Shown here in pieces: positions 8,636-16,905 of a stretch of 64,000 nucleotides of DNA. Positions within the stretch are counted from its first letter, which is position 1, and each line of letters begins with the position of its first letter. Origin of the DNA: UBA8190 sp003453695 (GTDB lineage Bacteria; Actinomycetota; Acidimicrobiia; Acidimicrobiales; UBA8190); the NCBI GenBank assembly GCA_036796975.1, contig DAIRBY010000005.1, positions 1-64,000 on the forward strand, in the 5' to 3' direction. A program made the position numbers and the translations under genes. The notes beneath the pieces were generated by a model. The model was not told the DNA's origin, made no database searches, and saw only the letters and a list, made by a program, of their open reading frames with translations.

Positions 8636-9844
8636 ATGGACCTCGCTCCCACTCCCGAGATAGACCGGCTCCGGGCGGAGGTGCGCGCCTGGCTGGAGGC
8701 CAACCTGCCCTGGGAGTACGGGGTGGGGCTGCCTCCCCGCTTCGACGACCTGGCCGAGGAGGTGGCCTTCGGCCGGCGCTGGCAGGGCCAGTTGGCCGAG
8801 GCGGGCTGGGTGGGGGTCACCTGGCCCATCGCCTACGGGGGAAGGGGACTGGGACCTGCCGCCAACTTCGTCGTGCAGGAAGAGCTGGCCCGGGCCCGGG
8901 CGCCCGAGTTGGTCGGCCGCATCGGGGTCAATCTGGCCGGCCCCACCCTCCTCGCCCACGGCACAGACGAGCAGAAGCGGCGCTGGCTTCCCCAGGTCCT
9001 GCCCGCCCGAGAGCTGTGGTGCCAGCTGTTCAGCGAGCCCGACGCCGGAAGCGACCTGGCCTCGGTGCGCACCACGGCCCGCAAGACCGACGACGGCTGG
9101 GTGCTGGCCGGCACCAAGGTGTGGACCTCGTATGCCCAGTTCGCCGACTGGGGCATCTGCCTGGCCCGCAGCGACTCCGAAGCGGCGCGACATCGGGGAC
9201 TGTCGTTCTTCGTGGTGGACATGCACGCCCCGGGAGTGGAAGTCCGGCCGCTGGTGCAGATCACCGGCGAGGCGGAATTCAACGAGGTGCACTTGGACGA
9301 GGTCTTCGTCGCCGACGACCAATTGGTCGGCGCGCCGGGACAAGGCTGGACGGTGGCCGGCTCCACGCTCTCGCACGAACGGGGGGTGAACCCCCGACAG
9401 CTCGTCATCCACCTGCAGCATCTCGACGAGTTGCTGCGAACCGCCGCCGGGACCGGCGCCTTCGACGACCCCCGGCTGCGCCGCCGGCTGGCCCAGGCCT
9501 ACGTGGAAGTGCGCCTGTTCCAGCTGCACAACTGGCGCTCGCTGTCACGACTGGAACGGGGGCTCGAGCCCGGGCCGGAAGGCAGCGCCCTCAAGCTGTA
9601 CTGGAGTGAGATGAGCAAGCGCCTGCACTCCCTCGCGCTCGACGTGCTCGGCACCGCCGCGCCGTTGTGGCACGGCGCCGCCGACAATCCCGGGGACGGA
9701 TCGTGGCAGCGGGCCTGGCTCTACTATCTGGCGTCGTCGATCTTCGCCGGGACCAACGAGATCCAACGCAACGTGATCGGCGAACGCGTGCTCGGGCTGC
9801 CGCGAGAGCGGGCGCCAGAGGAGGTGAGACGTGGGAGCCGATGA
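8636..9844 (+). CDS. acyl-CoA dehydrogenase, large-type (FadE26/FadE28-like)
   Basis: This 402-residue ACAD carries WCQLFSEPDAGSDLAS, VWTSYAQFADWG, QITGEAEFNEVHLDEVF and AGTNEIQRNVIGERVLGLPR. It is visibly a close paralogue of the protein at 2637. The ATG at 8636 follows a palindromic operator and a -10 box with almost no leader. It opens a plus-strand operon (ACAD, ECH, CaiB, SDR, MDR); its last 14 bp overlap the ECH gene. The likely partner subunit is the small-type ACAD transcribed divergently from 8575. Confidence 0.9.
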   Translation: MDLAPTPEIDRLRAEVRAWLEANLPWEYGVGLPPRFDDLAEEVAFGRRWQGQLAEAGWVGVTWPIAYGGRGLGPAANFVVQEELARARAPELVGRIGVNLAGPTLLAHGTDEQKRRWLPQVLPARELWCQLFSEPDAGSDLASVRTTARKTDDGWVLAGTKVWTSYAQFADWGICLARSDSEAARHRGLSFFVVDMHAPGVEVRPLVQITGEAEFNEVHLDEVFVADDQLVGAPGQGWTVAGSTLSHERGVNPRQLVIHLQHLDELLRTAAGTGAFDDPRLRRRLAQAYVEVRLFQLHNWRSLSRLERGLEPGPEGSALKLYWSEMSKRLHSLALDVLGTAAPLWHGAADNPGDGSWQRAWLYYLASSIFAGTNEIQRNVIGERVLGLPRERAPEEVRRGSR

Positions 9845-10688
9845 GCCGGTAGTGCTCTACGACGTGGACGGAGCCGTCGCCACCCTGGTCATGAACCGGC
9901 CCCAGGTGGCCAACGCCCAGGACACGGCGCTGATCGACGCGCTCGACGCTGCCTTCGATCGCGCCGACGCTGACGACAACGTGCGGGTGGTGGTGCTCGC
10001 CGGGGCCGGCAAGCACTTCAGCTCCGGCCACGATCTCAAGGCCATGGTGGGCGGGGGGGAGCCCGACCACTGGGTGGCCATGCGGGAGACCCCGGAGGGC
10101 AAGTTCCGTCACGAGCAGGTCATGTACGTGGAGCGGTGCCGCAAGATCCACGACTTTCGCAAGCCGACCATCGCCGCCGTCCAAGGCAAGTGCGTCGCCG
10201 CCGGGCTGATGCTGGCGTGCATGTGCGACCTCATCGTGGCCGCCGACGACGCCGTGTTCTCCAATCCCGTGCTACGCATGACCGGCGCCGGAGTCGAGTT
10301 GCTGGTCGAGCCCTGGGAGCTCGGCATCCGCCAGGCCAAGGAGTTCCTCCTCGCCGCCGAGGAGCTCGATGCCGGCGAGGCACTGCGGCTCGGCCTCGTC
10401 AACCGGGTCGTGCCCAGGGCCGAGCTGGCCGACCGGGCCCATGAACTGGCAGAACGCATCGCCCTGGTGCCCCCCGTCACGGCTCAGGTGGTGAAGGTCT
10501 CCATCAACCACGTGGCCGAGCTCCAGGGCAAGAGCGCATCGTGGAGATACCACTTCATGGCTCACCAGTGGACCCACAACACGGCCACGGCGCGTACCGC
10601 CCTGGAGGAGCGCAAGCAGCTCGGGTCCATGAAGGAGGTCTTCGCCGCCCGAGACCGGGGCGACGCCTCCCCCGACGCCGACGGCTGA
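9831..10688 (+). CDS. enoyl-CoA hydratase/isomerase (crotonase) family protein
   Basis: This crotonase of 285 residues has oxyanion-hole segments FSSGHDLKAM (about residues 63-72) and GKCVAAGLMLACMCD (about 121-135). The C-terminal third contains a helical QWTHNTATARTALEERKQ segment, as in several actinobacterial crotonases. GTG 9831 was chosen because GAGGTGAGAC directly precedes it; the gene starts inside the end of the ACAD gene. Hydration of an enoyl-CoA made by the upstream ACAD is the simplest reading. It is followed 9 bp later by a CaiB-type gene. Confidence 0.9.
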   Translation: MGADEPVVLYDVDGAVATLVMNRPQVANAQDTALIDALDAAFDRADADDNVRVVVLAGAGKHFSSGHDLKAMVGGGEPDHWVAMRETPEGKFRHEQVMYVERCRKIHDFRKPTIAAVQGKCVAAGLMLACMCDLIVAADDAVFSNPVLRMTGAGVELLVEPWELGIRQAKEFLLAAEELDAGEALRLGLVNRVVPRAELADRAHELAERIALVPPVTAQVVKVSINHVAELQGKSASWRYHFMAHQWTHNTATARTALEERKQLGSMKEVFAARDRGDASPDADG

Positions 10689-10697
10689 CGGCTCTTC

Positions 10698-11930
10698 ATG
10701 GCGGGGCGCCCACTCGAGGGGTTGCTGGTGATCGACGTGGGCACCCGCATCGGCGCACCCTTCTGCGCCGGCCTGCTCGGCGAGTGGGGTGCCGACGTGG
10801 TGAAGGTCGAGCAGCCCGGCGGCGGCGACTTCATGCGCGGCATCGGGCCCTTCGTGAACGTCGCCGACGGGGCCGGCGGCGGTGCCGCCGGCGACGAGAC
10901 CGCCTACTCGCTGTTCTGGGCCGTGGAGGGTCGGGGACGGCGAGGCGTCACTTGCGACCTGCGCCGGGCGGAGGGCCAGGCGCTGTTCCGTCGGTTGGCG
11001 GCGCACGCCGACGTGGTGTGCGAGAACTTCCGTCCCGGGACCATGGAGGAATGGGGGATCGGCCCCGCCGACCTCGACCCGCGCATCGTCATGGTGCGCA
11101 TCAGCGCCTTCGGCCAGGACGGCCCGTACGCCCAGCGGCCCGGGCTCGACCGTCTGGGTGTGGCCTATGGCGGCCTGATGCACCTCACCGGGGAGCCAGA
11201 CCGTCCCCCGGTGCGCCCGGGGGTCACCGTGGCCGATTACTTGACGGGGGTGTTCGCCGCCGAAGCGGCGCTCGCCGCCCTGTACCGACGTGACGCCAAG
11301 GGCGAGGGCCGCGGTGCCGTGGTGGACGCGTCGCTGTACGGCTCGGTGCTGCGCATCTTGGAGTGGACCGTCGCCGCCTACGACAAGTTGGGGACTGTGC
11401 GCCAGCGAGAGGGCAATCGCCTCTCGAATTCGGCGCCACTGGACAACTACCGCAGCGGCGACGGGCGTTTCGTGTGCATCGTGGCCGGATCCGACGCCAA
11501 CTTCGCCCGCCTGTGCCGGGCCATGGGCCACAGCGAGCTCGTGGACGACCCCCGCTTCCGGACCCTGGCCGAGCGTGCCCGACACGGCGAGGAGATCAAC
11601 GCCGAAGTGGCCCGCTGGGCGGCACAGCACACGGCCGCCGAGCTCGAGGAGCTGTGCGTCGCCCACGACGTGCCCGTGGCCACCGCCTACAGCGCCTCGG
11701 AGATCGCCCTCGATCCGCACTTCGCCCACCGGCACGATCTGGTCGAGGTGGCCGACCCGGTGGTGGGTGCGCTCCGCCAGCAGGCGCCGTATCCGCGCCT
11801 CGTGGGTGAAGCGCAACCGGTGCCGGCCGGGGCGCCGAGGCTCGGGGCCGACAACGAGGCGGTGTGGTGCGGGCTGGTGGGACTGTCCCAGGCCGAGCTG
11901 GACGAGGTGGCGTCCAAGGGCGTGGTGTGA
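10698..11930 (+). CDS. CaiB/BaiF family III CoA-transferase
   Basis: At 410 residues this is a standard-length family III CoA-transferase. The N-terminal Rossmann-like part shows VIDVGTRIGAPFCAGLLGEW and ADVVKVEQP. Asp151 in GLDRLGVAYGG sits where the catalytic aspartate that forms the acyl anhydride is found. In steroid degradation such enzymes move CoA between acids; racemisation (Mcr/AMACR) is the other common activity of the fold and cannot be excluded. It lies mid-operon and overlaps the following SDR start (TGATG). Confidence 0.9.
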   Translation: MAGRPLEGLLVIDVGTRIGAPFCAGLLGEWGADVVKVEQPGGGDFMRGIGPFVNVADGAGGGAAGDETAYSLFWAVEGRGRRGVTCDLRRAEGQALFRRLAAHADVVCENFRPGTMEEWGIGPADLDPRIVMVRISAFGQDGPYAQRPGLDRLGVAYGGLMHLTGEPDRPPVRPGVTVADYLTGVFAAEAALAALYRRDAKGEGRGAVVDASLYGSVLRILEWTVAAYDKLGTVRQREGNRLSNSAPLDNYRSGDGRFVCIVAGSDANFARLCRAMGHSELVDDPRFRTLAERARHGEEINAEVARWAAQHTAAELEELCVAHDVPVATAYSASEIALDPHFAHRHDLVEVADPVVGALRQQAPYPRLVGEAQPVPAGAPRLGADNEAVWCGLVGLSQAELDEVASKGVV

Positions 11931-12703
11931 TGCGCACCGCCCTCGTCACCGGGGCGTCCTCGGGCATCGGCGCCGCCACGGCGCGGCTGCTCGCCGAGCA
12001 CGGCTTCACCGTGGGGCTGGTGGCGCGACGACGTGATCGGCTGGAGCATGTGCTTGCCGACTGCAGGCGCTCTGCACCCCAGTCGCGGCTGTGGGTGGCC
12101 GACCTGAGCGACCTCGAGGTGGCGGAGGAGCTGGCCGGCGCGGCGTGGGACGAGATGGGCTGCCTCGACGTCCTGATCAACAACGCCGGCGTGCCCATGC
12201 GCCGTTCGGTGAAGGACCTACGCGCCGAGGAGGTGGAGCGGGTCATGCGGATCAACTTCCTGTCGCCGGTGCGCATGACGCTGGCCGTGCTGCCCCGCAT
12301 GCTCGAACGCAGGCGCGGAGTGGTCGTGAACGTCGCCAGCCTGGCCGGGCGCATCGGGGTCACCACCGAAGCGGCCTACTCGGCGTCCAAGTTCGCCCTG
12401 TCGGGATGGAGCGAGGCCATGGCCGCCGACCTTTCCGGGACCGGGGTGTCGGTGCGCCTGGTCCTGCCCGGGACCATCGACACCGAGCTCTGGGACCAGC
12501 CCGGCAACGATCCACCGCTGTACCGTGGCGAGCTCACACCGGCGGAGGACGTGGCGCAGTGCATCGCCGATGCCATCGACGGCGAGCGGTTCGAGCACTT
12601 CCTGCCCGACATGAAAAGGGTCGTCGAGATGAAGACGACCGACATCGACGGGTTCCTGGCCGCCATGGTGGAAACCGCCCGACAGTGGAAGGAGCACGCA
12701 TGA
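11930..12703 (+). CDS. short-chain dehydrogenase/reductase
   Basis: A classical SDR of 257 residues. It has the nucleotide motif TGASSGIG at the N-terminus, NNAG near residue 86, and the catalytic YSASK preceded by a serine-containing VNVASLAG strand. The ATG at 11930 overlaps the CaiB stop and its own stop overlaps the following MDR start (ATGA), so the three genes are probably translated in series. The start inside an operon argues against the longer upstream frame. The likely role is oxidation of a hydroxyacyl-CoA or alcohol; cofactor and substrate are not readable. Confidence 0.9.
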   Translation: MRTALVTGASSGIGAATARLLAEHGFTVGLVARRRDRLEHVLADCRRSAPQSRLWVADLSDLEVAEELAGAAWDEMGCLDVLINNAGVPMRRSVKDLRAEEVERVMRINFLSPVRMTLAVLPRMLERRRGVVVNVASLAGRIGVTTEAAYSASKFALSGWSEAMAADLSGTGVSVRLVLPGTIDTELWDQPGNDPPLYRGELTPAEDVAQCIADAIDGERFEHFLPDMKRVVEMKTTDIDGFLAAMVETARQWKEHA

Positions 12704-13947
12704 AGGCCCTCGTGTTCGGCTCCCCGCCCGAGCCCGACGAGAAGCGGCCCGAGCCGGCCGACGAGCTGGAGGCGCAACTCGCCACGGTGCCCTTCGGCTT
12801 GCACGACATCGACGATGCGCGTGTGGTGCGCCCGGACTGGGTGGTGGTGCGCCCCATCCTGTCGGGGGTGTGCGGCTCGGACGCCAAGCTCGTCCTGGGC
12901 GACTTCGGGGAGGGCGACATCGACAACCCCATGTCGGCCTTCTCGTCGATCCCCCATGTACCCGGGCACGAGGTGGTGGCCGAGGTGGTCGAGCTCGGGC
13001 CCCGGGCGTCGGGCGTCGAGGTCGGCCAGCGGGTGGTGCTCAACCCGTGGCTCACCTGCGGCCCGCGTGGTGTGGACCCGCCGTGTCCCGCCTGCGAGGC
13101 CGGGGACCTGAGCCTGTGCTGGAACTTCACGAAGGGCGCCTTCGGGCCCGGTGTGCACGTGGGCGTGGCCACCGACGCCCCGGGGGCCTGGGCGGAGCTG
13201 CTCGCCGCCCACGACTCCATGCTCATCCCCGTCCCCGACGCGCTGTCGGACGAGCTCGCCGTCCTCGCCGATCCCTTCGCCGTGTCCATGCACGCCGTCG
13301 TCCGCCATCCGCCGCCGTCGGGGGGCCGGGTGCTCGTCTACGGCGCCGGCGCGCTGGGCTGCACCACGGTGGCGACGTTGCGGGCGCTCTGTCCCGACGT
13401 GGAGGTGGCCGTGGTGGCCCGCTTCCCGGCCCAAGCGGCGTTGGTGGCGCGTCTCGGAGCCACCAAGGTGGTCGAGCACGAGCCGCGCCTGGCCGTGGTG
13501 GAGCAGATCGCCCAGTGGTCCGGTGGCGTGCTCCACGCTCCGTTCGACGGACTACCGGTGGCCCACCCCGGCGGCGTGGACGTGGTGTACGACACCGTCG
13601 CCCGGCCCGAGACCCTCGAGGTGGGGGTGCGGGTGCTGGCCGAGCGGGGGACGCTGGTCCAGACCGGCGTGTCCACTCCGGGGCGCTGGGAGTCGACCCC
13701 GCTCTACTTCAAGGAGATCACCCTGGCCGGTTCCAACGCATTCGGCGTTGAGGAGGTGGAGGGGGTGCGGCAACACGCCATCGCCCACTACCTCGACCTG
13801 GCCGCCGCCGGACGCGTCGACCTGTCGGGGATGGTGACCCACCGCTTCGGTCTCGACGAGTGGTGGGAAGCGCTCAAGGCGCTGGCTCGTCAGGACGTGA
13901 GCGGTGCGGTGAAGGTGGCCTTCGAGCCCAACCGGGATCGATCCTGA
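12700..13947 (+). CDS. zinc-dependent alcohol dehydrogenase-like protein (MDR family)
   Basis: At 415 residues this MDR is longer than the usual 340-370. Catalytic-zinc segments GVCGSD and VPGHEV are present, as are four cysteines spaced like a structural zinc site (LTCG, PPCPAC, LSLCWN) and a nucleotide motif GAGALGC. Extra length comes from a charged N-terminal segment (about residues 10-40) and a loop around QWSGGVLHAPFDG. The ATG overlaps the SDR stop. It closes the operon begun at 8636; the TetR gene follows 36 bp later with its own -10 box. Confidence 0.88.
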   Translation: MKALVFGSPPEPDEKRPEPADELEAQLATVPFGLHDIDDARVVRPDWVVVRPILSGVCGSDAKLVLGDFGEGDIDNPMSAFSSIPHVPGHEVVAEVVELGPRASGVEVGQRVVLNPWLTCGPRGVDPPCPACEAGDLSLCWNFTKGAFGPGVHVGVATDAPGAWAELLAAHDSMLIPVPDALSDELAVLADPFAVSMHAVVRHPPPSGGRVLVYGAGALGCTTVATLRALCPDVEVAVVARFPAQAALVARLGATKVVEHEPRLAVVEQIAQWSGGVLHAPFDGLPVAHPGGVDVVYDTVARPETLEVGVRVLAERGTLVQTGVSTPGRWESTPLYFKEITLAGSNAFGVEEVEGVRQHAIAHYLDLAAAGRVDLSGMVTHRFGLDEWWEALKALARQDVSGAVKVAFEPNRDRS

Positions 13948-13968
13948 GTGGGCCCGTCGCCCGCTGGC

Positions 13969-13974
13969 TACGAT
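13969..13974 (+). promoter_or_regulatory. -10-like box TACGAT for the tetR gene
   Basis: TACGAT lies 9 nt before ATG 13984, and no Shine-Dalgarno is present. The same arrangement precedes several other genes here. It supports ATG 13984 over the in-frame GTG at 13948. Confidence 0.5.
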
Positions 13975-13983
13975 CCGCGACCC

Positions 13984-14721
13984 ATGGGACCAGCCTCTTC
14001 GGCATCGGGGCCCGGGCGAACGGCGGCAAGGCGAAGCAGTCGTCCTGATTCCGGAGCCTCTTCGCCGTCACCCCCGACCGGTCGAGGAGCGGACGCCGAG
14101 GCCCCGGTCACCGGGGAGCCCGCCAGCAAGCGCGCCCTGCGGTCGCAGGGCCGCAAGACCATGCGCAAGCTGCTCGACGCCGCCATGGTCGTCTTCGCCC
14201 GGCGCGGCTACCACGCGGCGCGCGTCGACGACATCGTGAAGGTCGCCCGCACGTCGCACGGCACCTTCTACCTGTACTTCTCCAACAAGGAGGACCTGCT
14301 GCGGGCGCTGGTCTCAGAGGCGGGCGAGGTCGTGGCCGCCTTGGACTCGGGTCTCGGCCCCGTGTCGGGCGACCGGGAGGGCTGGAAGGAGTTGCGCCAG
14401 TGGATGGGCCAGTTCTCCGACGCCTGGCAGCGCTACGCCCCCGTCCTTCGGGCGTGGACCGACCTGGTGATGAGCGATCCGGAACTGAGCGCTCAGGCCC
14501 ATGCCGCTGCCGGCGGAGTGGCAAGCACCTTGGCGGCGCGCGTGGCCGCTGCCGGCCCCCCTCCGGGCATCGATCCCAACGCCGCCGCCGAGGCCGTCGT
14601 GGCCATGGTCGACCGCTTCCACCAGCTCCGGCAGTTCGCCCGGGAGCCGGTGGACGACGTGGCCCTCGACACGCTCACCACCATGGTGCACCGCGGACTG
14701 TTCTCGTCCGCTCGCGGCTGA
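13984..14721 (+). CDS. TetR/AcrR family transcriptional regulator
   Basis: This 245-residue protein has about 50 residues of low-complexity Ser/Pro/Arg-rich N-terminus. A TetR helix-turn-helix domain follows: KLLDAAMVVFARRGY, then VDDIVKVARTSHGTFYLYFSNKEDLL (written here as adjoining parts of one domain). The C-terminal ligand domain includes WTDLVMSDPELSAQ and ends normally. It sits directly after the operon whose promoter carries the CTGAC-N6-GTCAG palindrome, so it is the best local candidate to bind it. That link is inference, and a second TetR exists at 33420. Confidence 0.9.
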   Translation: MGPASSASGPGRTAARRSSRPDSGASSPSPPTGRGADAEAPVTGEPASKRALRSQGRKTMRKLLDAAMVVFARRGYHAARVDDIVKVARTSHGTFYLYFSNKEDLLRALVSEAGEVVAALDSGLGPVSGDREGWKELRQWMGQFSDAWQRYAPVLRAWTDLVMSDPELSAQAHAAAGGVASTLAARVAAAGPPPGIDPNAAAEAVVAMVDRFHQLRQFAREPVDDVALDTLTTMVHRGLFSSARG

Positions 14722-14737
14722 GGCGGCAGTCGCCGGC

Positions 14738-14754
14738 GCCGGTCTAGGACCGGC
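14738..14754. terminator. hairpin between convergent tetR and AhpD-like genes
   Basis: A 7-bp perfect stem (GCCGGTC with GACCGGC) has the 3-nt loop TAG and lies in the 22-bp gap between two gene ends. It overlaps the stop codon of the minus-strand gene. No T-run is present. Confidence 0.45.
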
Positions 14755-15343
14755 CGTTGATTGCCGGCCCCGCCTCGACGGCCTGGGCCGCCGTGGCTGT
14801 CTTGGCTGTCTTGGCTGTCTTGGCTGCCTTGGCCGCCTTGGCCGCTTTGGCCGCTTTGGCCGCTTTGGCGGCTTTCTTCGCCTTGTGGCGCTTGGCGGGC
14901 TTGGCGGGCTTGGCGGGCTTGGCGGCTTTGGCGCTGGGGCCGGCCCGGTCGTCGCGCCCGTCGGACGAACGGGGCGCCACGCGCCGGCCTCGCTCCCAGC
15001 CGCGCCGGGCCCACGGCAATGCCTCCACCACGTTGAGCAGGCCGAAGGCGGGCTCGGTCAGCACGATGCTTCCGGCCACTTCCTCCCACGTCGCTCCGAC
15101 CTCGGCGGCGAGCATGGCGTGACGGGCCACGCCCGGCGGGTTGCGCCTGATGACCGTGCACACCATGCGGATGAGCTCGTGCGTCTTGCGATCCGGCGCC
15201 GTGAGCGAGTCGATCTGCGACATCCACCCGCTCTGGGCGTCGTGCAGCTGCGGCGAGACGGCGTGGAGCTCCGCCTCGAACGGAAAGATCCACTCCTCGG
15301 CCCCGAGCTCCGGCTCGGGGCGCTGGCGTTCCTTGGGGCTCAC
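14744..15343 (-). CDS. carboxymuconolactone decarboxylase/AhpD-like protein with histone-like Lys/Ala tail
   Basis: The 199-residue product has an all-helical AhpD/CMD-like domain (about residues 45-110): LTAPDRKTHELIRMV, then GVARHAMLAAEVGATWEEVAG, matching the family's helix pattern. The CxxC pair of true AhpD is not visible (one Cys at MVCTV, one His at ARHAM). From about residue 128 the chain becomes a Lys/Ala/Pro-rich tail of AKA and AKP triplets, like the C-terminal tails of mycobacterial HU or histone H1. I chose GTG 15343 because GGGAGG lies 7 nt upstream; an ATG at 15367 is possible. Nucleic-acid binding by the tail is inference. Confidence 0.75.
   Translation of the reverse strand: MSPKERQRPEPELGAEEWIFPFEAELHAVSPQLHDAQSGWMSQIDSLTAPDRKTHELIRMVCTVIRRNPPGVARHAMLAAEVGATWEEVAGSIVLTEPAFGLLNVVEALPWARRGWERGRRVAPRSSDGRDDRAGPSAKAAKPAKPAKPAKRHKAKKAAKAAKAAKAAKAAKAAKTAKTAKTATAAQAVEAGPAINGRS
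14794..14934. repeat. 9-bp tandem repeat encoding a Lys/Ala tail
   Basis: Units close to GCCGCTTTG and GCTGTCTTG repeat about every 9 bp, with an interruption near 14870-14900. On the coding (minus) strand they give the AKA/AKT/AKP triplets of the AhpD-like protein. The period is the same 9 bp as the arrays at 7303 and 17924. Confidence 0.8.
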
Positions 15344-15379
15344 TGCGGCACCTCCCGGCCCCAGCATGCCAAAAGAGCG

Positions 15380-16858
15380 TCAGGTGGCGGGGCTGAGAGC
15401 TCGAAAGCGTGAATAGCGCCGTGCCGCCGCTTCCTGCCAGCGTGGATCGGGCTCGATGCGCCAGCCGACCCGGGCCCAGCGTGCGGCGTCGTTGAGCGAG
15501 GTCTCGAGTCCCGCCGCCATGCGAGCCATGAAGGCGGCGCCCAGTGCGGCCCCTTCGTGCACGGCGACCACGTCGACGGGGAGCCCTGCAGCATCGGCCA
15601 GCCCCTGCATCCAGGGAACCACCCGGGTCCCTCCACCGGAGGCGACGATGCGCTTGGCCTTCATACCGGCGCGCTCCAGCATGGCGCGCACCACGAAGCC
15701 GCTCGCTTCGTAGGCAGCCCGCTCGAGGGCCGTGGCGTCGTGGGTGATGTCGAGGTCGTGCAGCCCGGAGCGAAGACTGGGGTCGTGGTAGGGAGCCCGC
15801 TCGCCGCGCAGGTAGGGCAGCCACACCGGCACCCGCCCCGGGTCGCCGCTGCGCTCCACGCCGGCGGGGTCGCCGGGCCGCAGGTACAGATGGACGGTGT
15901 CGGCATGGTCCTTGCTCGAGGCGGTGGCGCGCCGGAACCCGCCGTGGAGCAGCGAACGAGCCCAGTCCACGAACAGGGCGCCGGCGTTGCTGGGGCCACC
16001 GACCATGGTCTTGCCCTGCACGAGGTGGGGCACGGTCCACAATCCGGGGCATTCGATCCACTCGTCGACGACCGCCCACACCACCAGGGTCGCTCCGCAA
16101 ATGACCAGCACGTCCCCGCTGTTGTCGGCTCCGGCCACGAGCTGGTCGCACAGAGCGTCGACCGTGCCGGGGGCCAGCACGGCGCCCGTGCCCTTCACGA
16201 TGGCGGCCTTCTCGGCCATGGGCACCACGGTGGGCAGCTGCGACGGCTGCACCCCGATGTCGCGCAGCATGTCGAGGTTCCACTCCGTTCCCACCCGGAG
16301 CTCGCCGAGCGACATGGACATGGCGGTGTCGATGGCCGGGACCCCGCTCAAGGCGAAGTTGGCGACGGCTTGCGCCGGCCAGTATCCGGCCGCGGTGGGA
16401 CACTCCCTGGCCGCCCAGCGCAGGAAGCCGATGGCGTCGGGCATGACGGTGGTGACCTCGGCCCGCCCCGAGACCCCCTCGCCGGCGGCACCCTCGTCGG
16501 CGGCGCCGGCCACGGCCCGGTCCGGTCCGGGGTCCCTCCCCCGGGCGTCGCCGTAGAGCAGTCCCGGCGCGATGGGCCGCCCCCGGGCGTCGACGGCGGT
16601 GAGCGAGGGCACCATGCTGGCCACACACACCGCCACCGGCTCGGGCGCAGCGGCAGCGAGTTGGGCGAGGGCCTTGAGCGGCCCCTGGCGCCAGGCCCGT
16701 CCCGCTTCGTGCTCCAGGTGATCGGGCTCGGGGGTCCGCAGGCGGTGTACCACTCGGGACCGGGCCACCACCTGGCCGTCTTGGTCGGCGGCCACGGCCT
16801 TGGTGGCGGTGGTCCCGATGTCGATCCCCACCGTCACCGAACCTGACACGTTCGTCAT
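15380..16858 (-). CDS. FGGY-family carbohydrate kinase
   Basis: This FGGY kinase of 492 residues has the ATPase-fold phosphate-1 motif VGIDIGTTATKA at the N-terminus. The C-terminal lobe shows VICGATLVVW, LRGERAPYHDP and the adenosine motif ASGGGTRVVPWMQGLAD, followed by EGAALGAAFMA. Xylulokinase, erythritol-type kinase and autoinducer-2 kinase all share this layout, so the sugar cannot be named. I chose ATG 16858 over the longer frame because CATAAT lies 9 nt upstream and the motif then starts near residue 9. It is divergent from a 2-hydroxyacid dehydrogenase across 47 bp, suggesting a sugar-acid or polyol route. Confidence 0.88.
   Translation of the reverse strand: MTNVSGSVTVGIDIGTTATKAVAADQDGQVVARSRVVHRLRTPEPDHLEHEAGRAWRQGPLKALAQLAAAAPEPVAVCVASMVPSLTAVDARGRPIAPGLLYGDARGRDPGPDRAVAGAADEGAAGEGVSGRAEVTTVMPDAIGFLRWAARECPTAAGYWPAQAVANFALSGVPAIDTAMSMSLGELRVGTEWNLDMLRDIGVQPSQLPTVVPMAEKAAIVKGTGAVLAPGTVDALCDQLVAGADNSGDVLVICGATLVVWAVVDEWIECPGLWTVPHLVQGKTMVGGPSNAGALFVDWARSLLHGGFRRATASSKDHADTVHLYLRPGDPAGVERSGDPGRVPVWLPYLRGERAPYHDPSLRSGLHDLDITHDATALERAAYEASGFVVRAMLERAGMKAKRIVASGGGTRVVPWMQGLADAAGLPVDVVAVHEGAALGAAFMARMAAGLETSLNDAARWARVGWRIEPDPRWQEAAARRYSRFRALSPAT
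16843..16858. promoter_or_regulatory. weak operator-like palindrome over the kinase start codon
   Basis: CTGACACGTTCGTCAT fits CTGAC-N6-GTCAG except for the last base. It lies within the first codons of the FGGY kinase gene and includes the start codon, so part of the match may be coding constraint. It is listed as a weak relative of the five intergenic sites. Confidence 0.25.
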
Positions 16859-16905
16859 CGTTGGGTCATTATGAACGACCGGACCGGCCCGAGGAGAATC
16901 GAACA

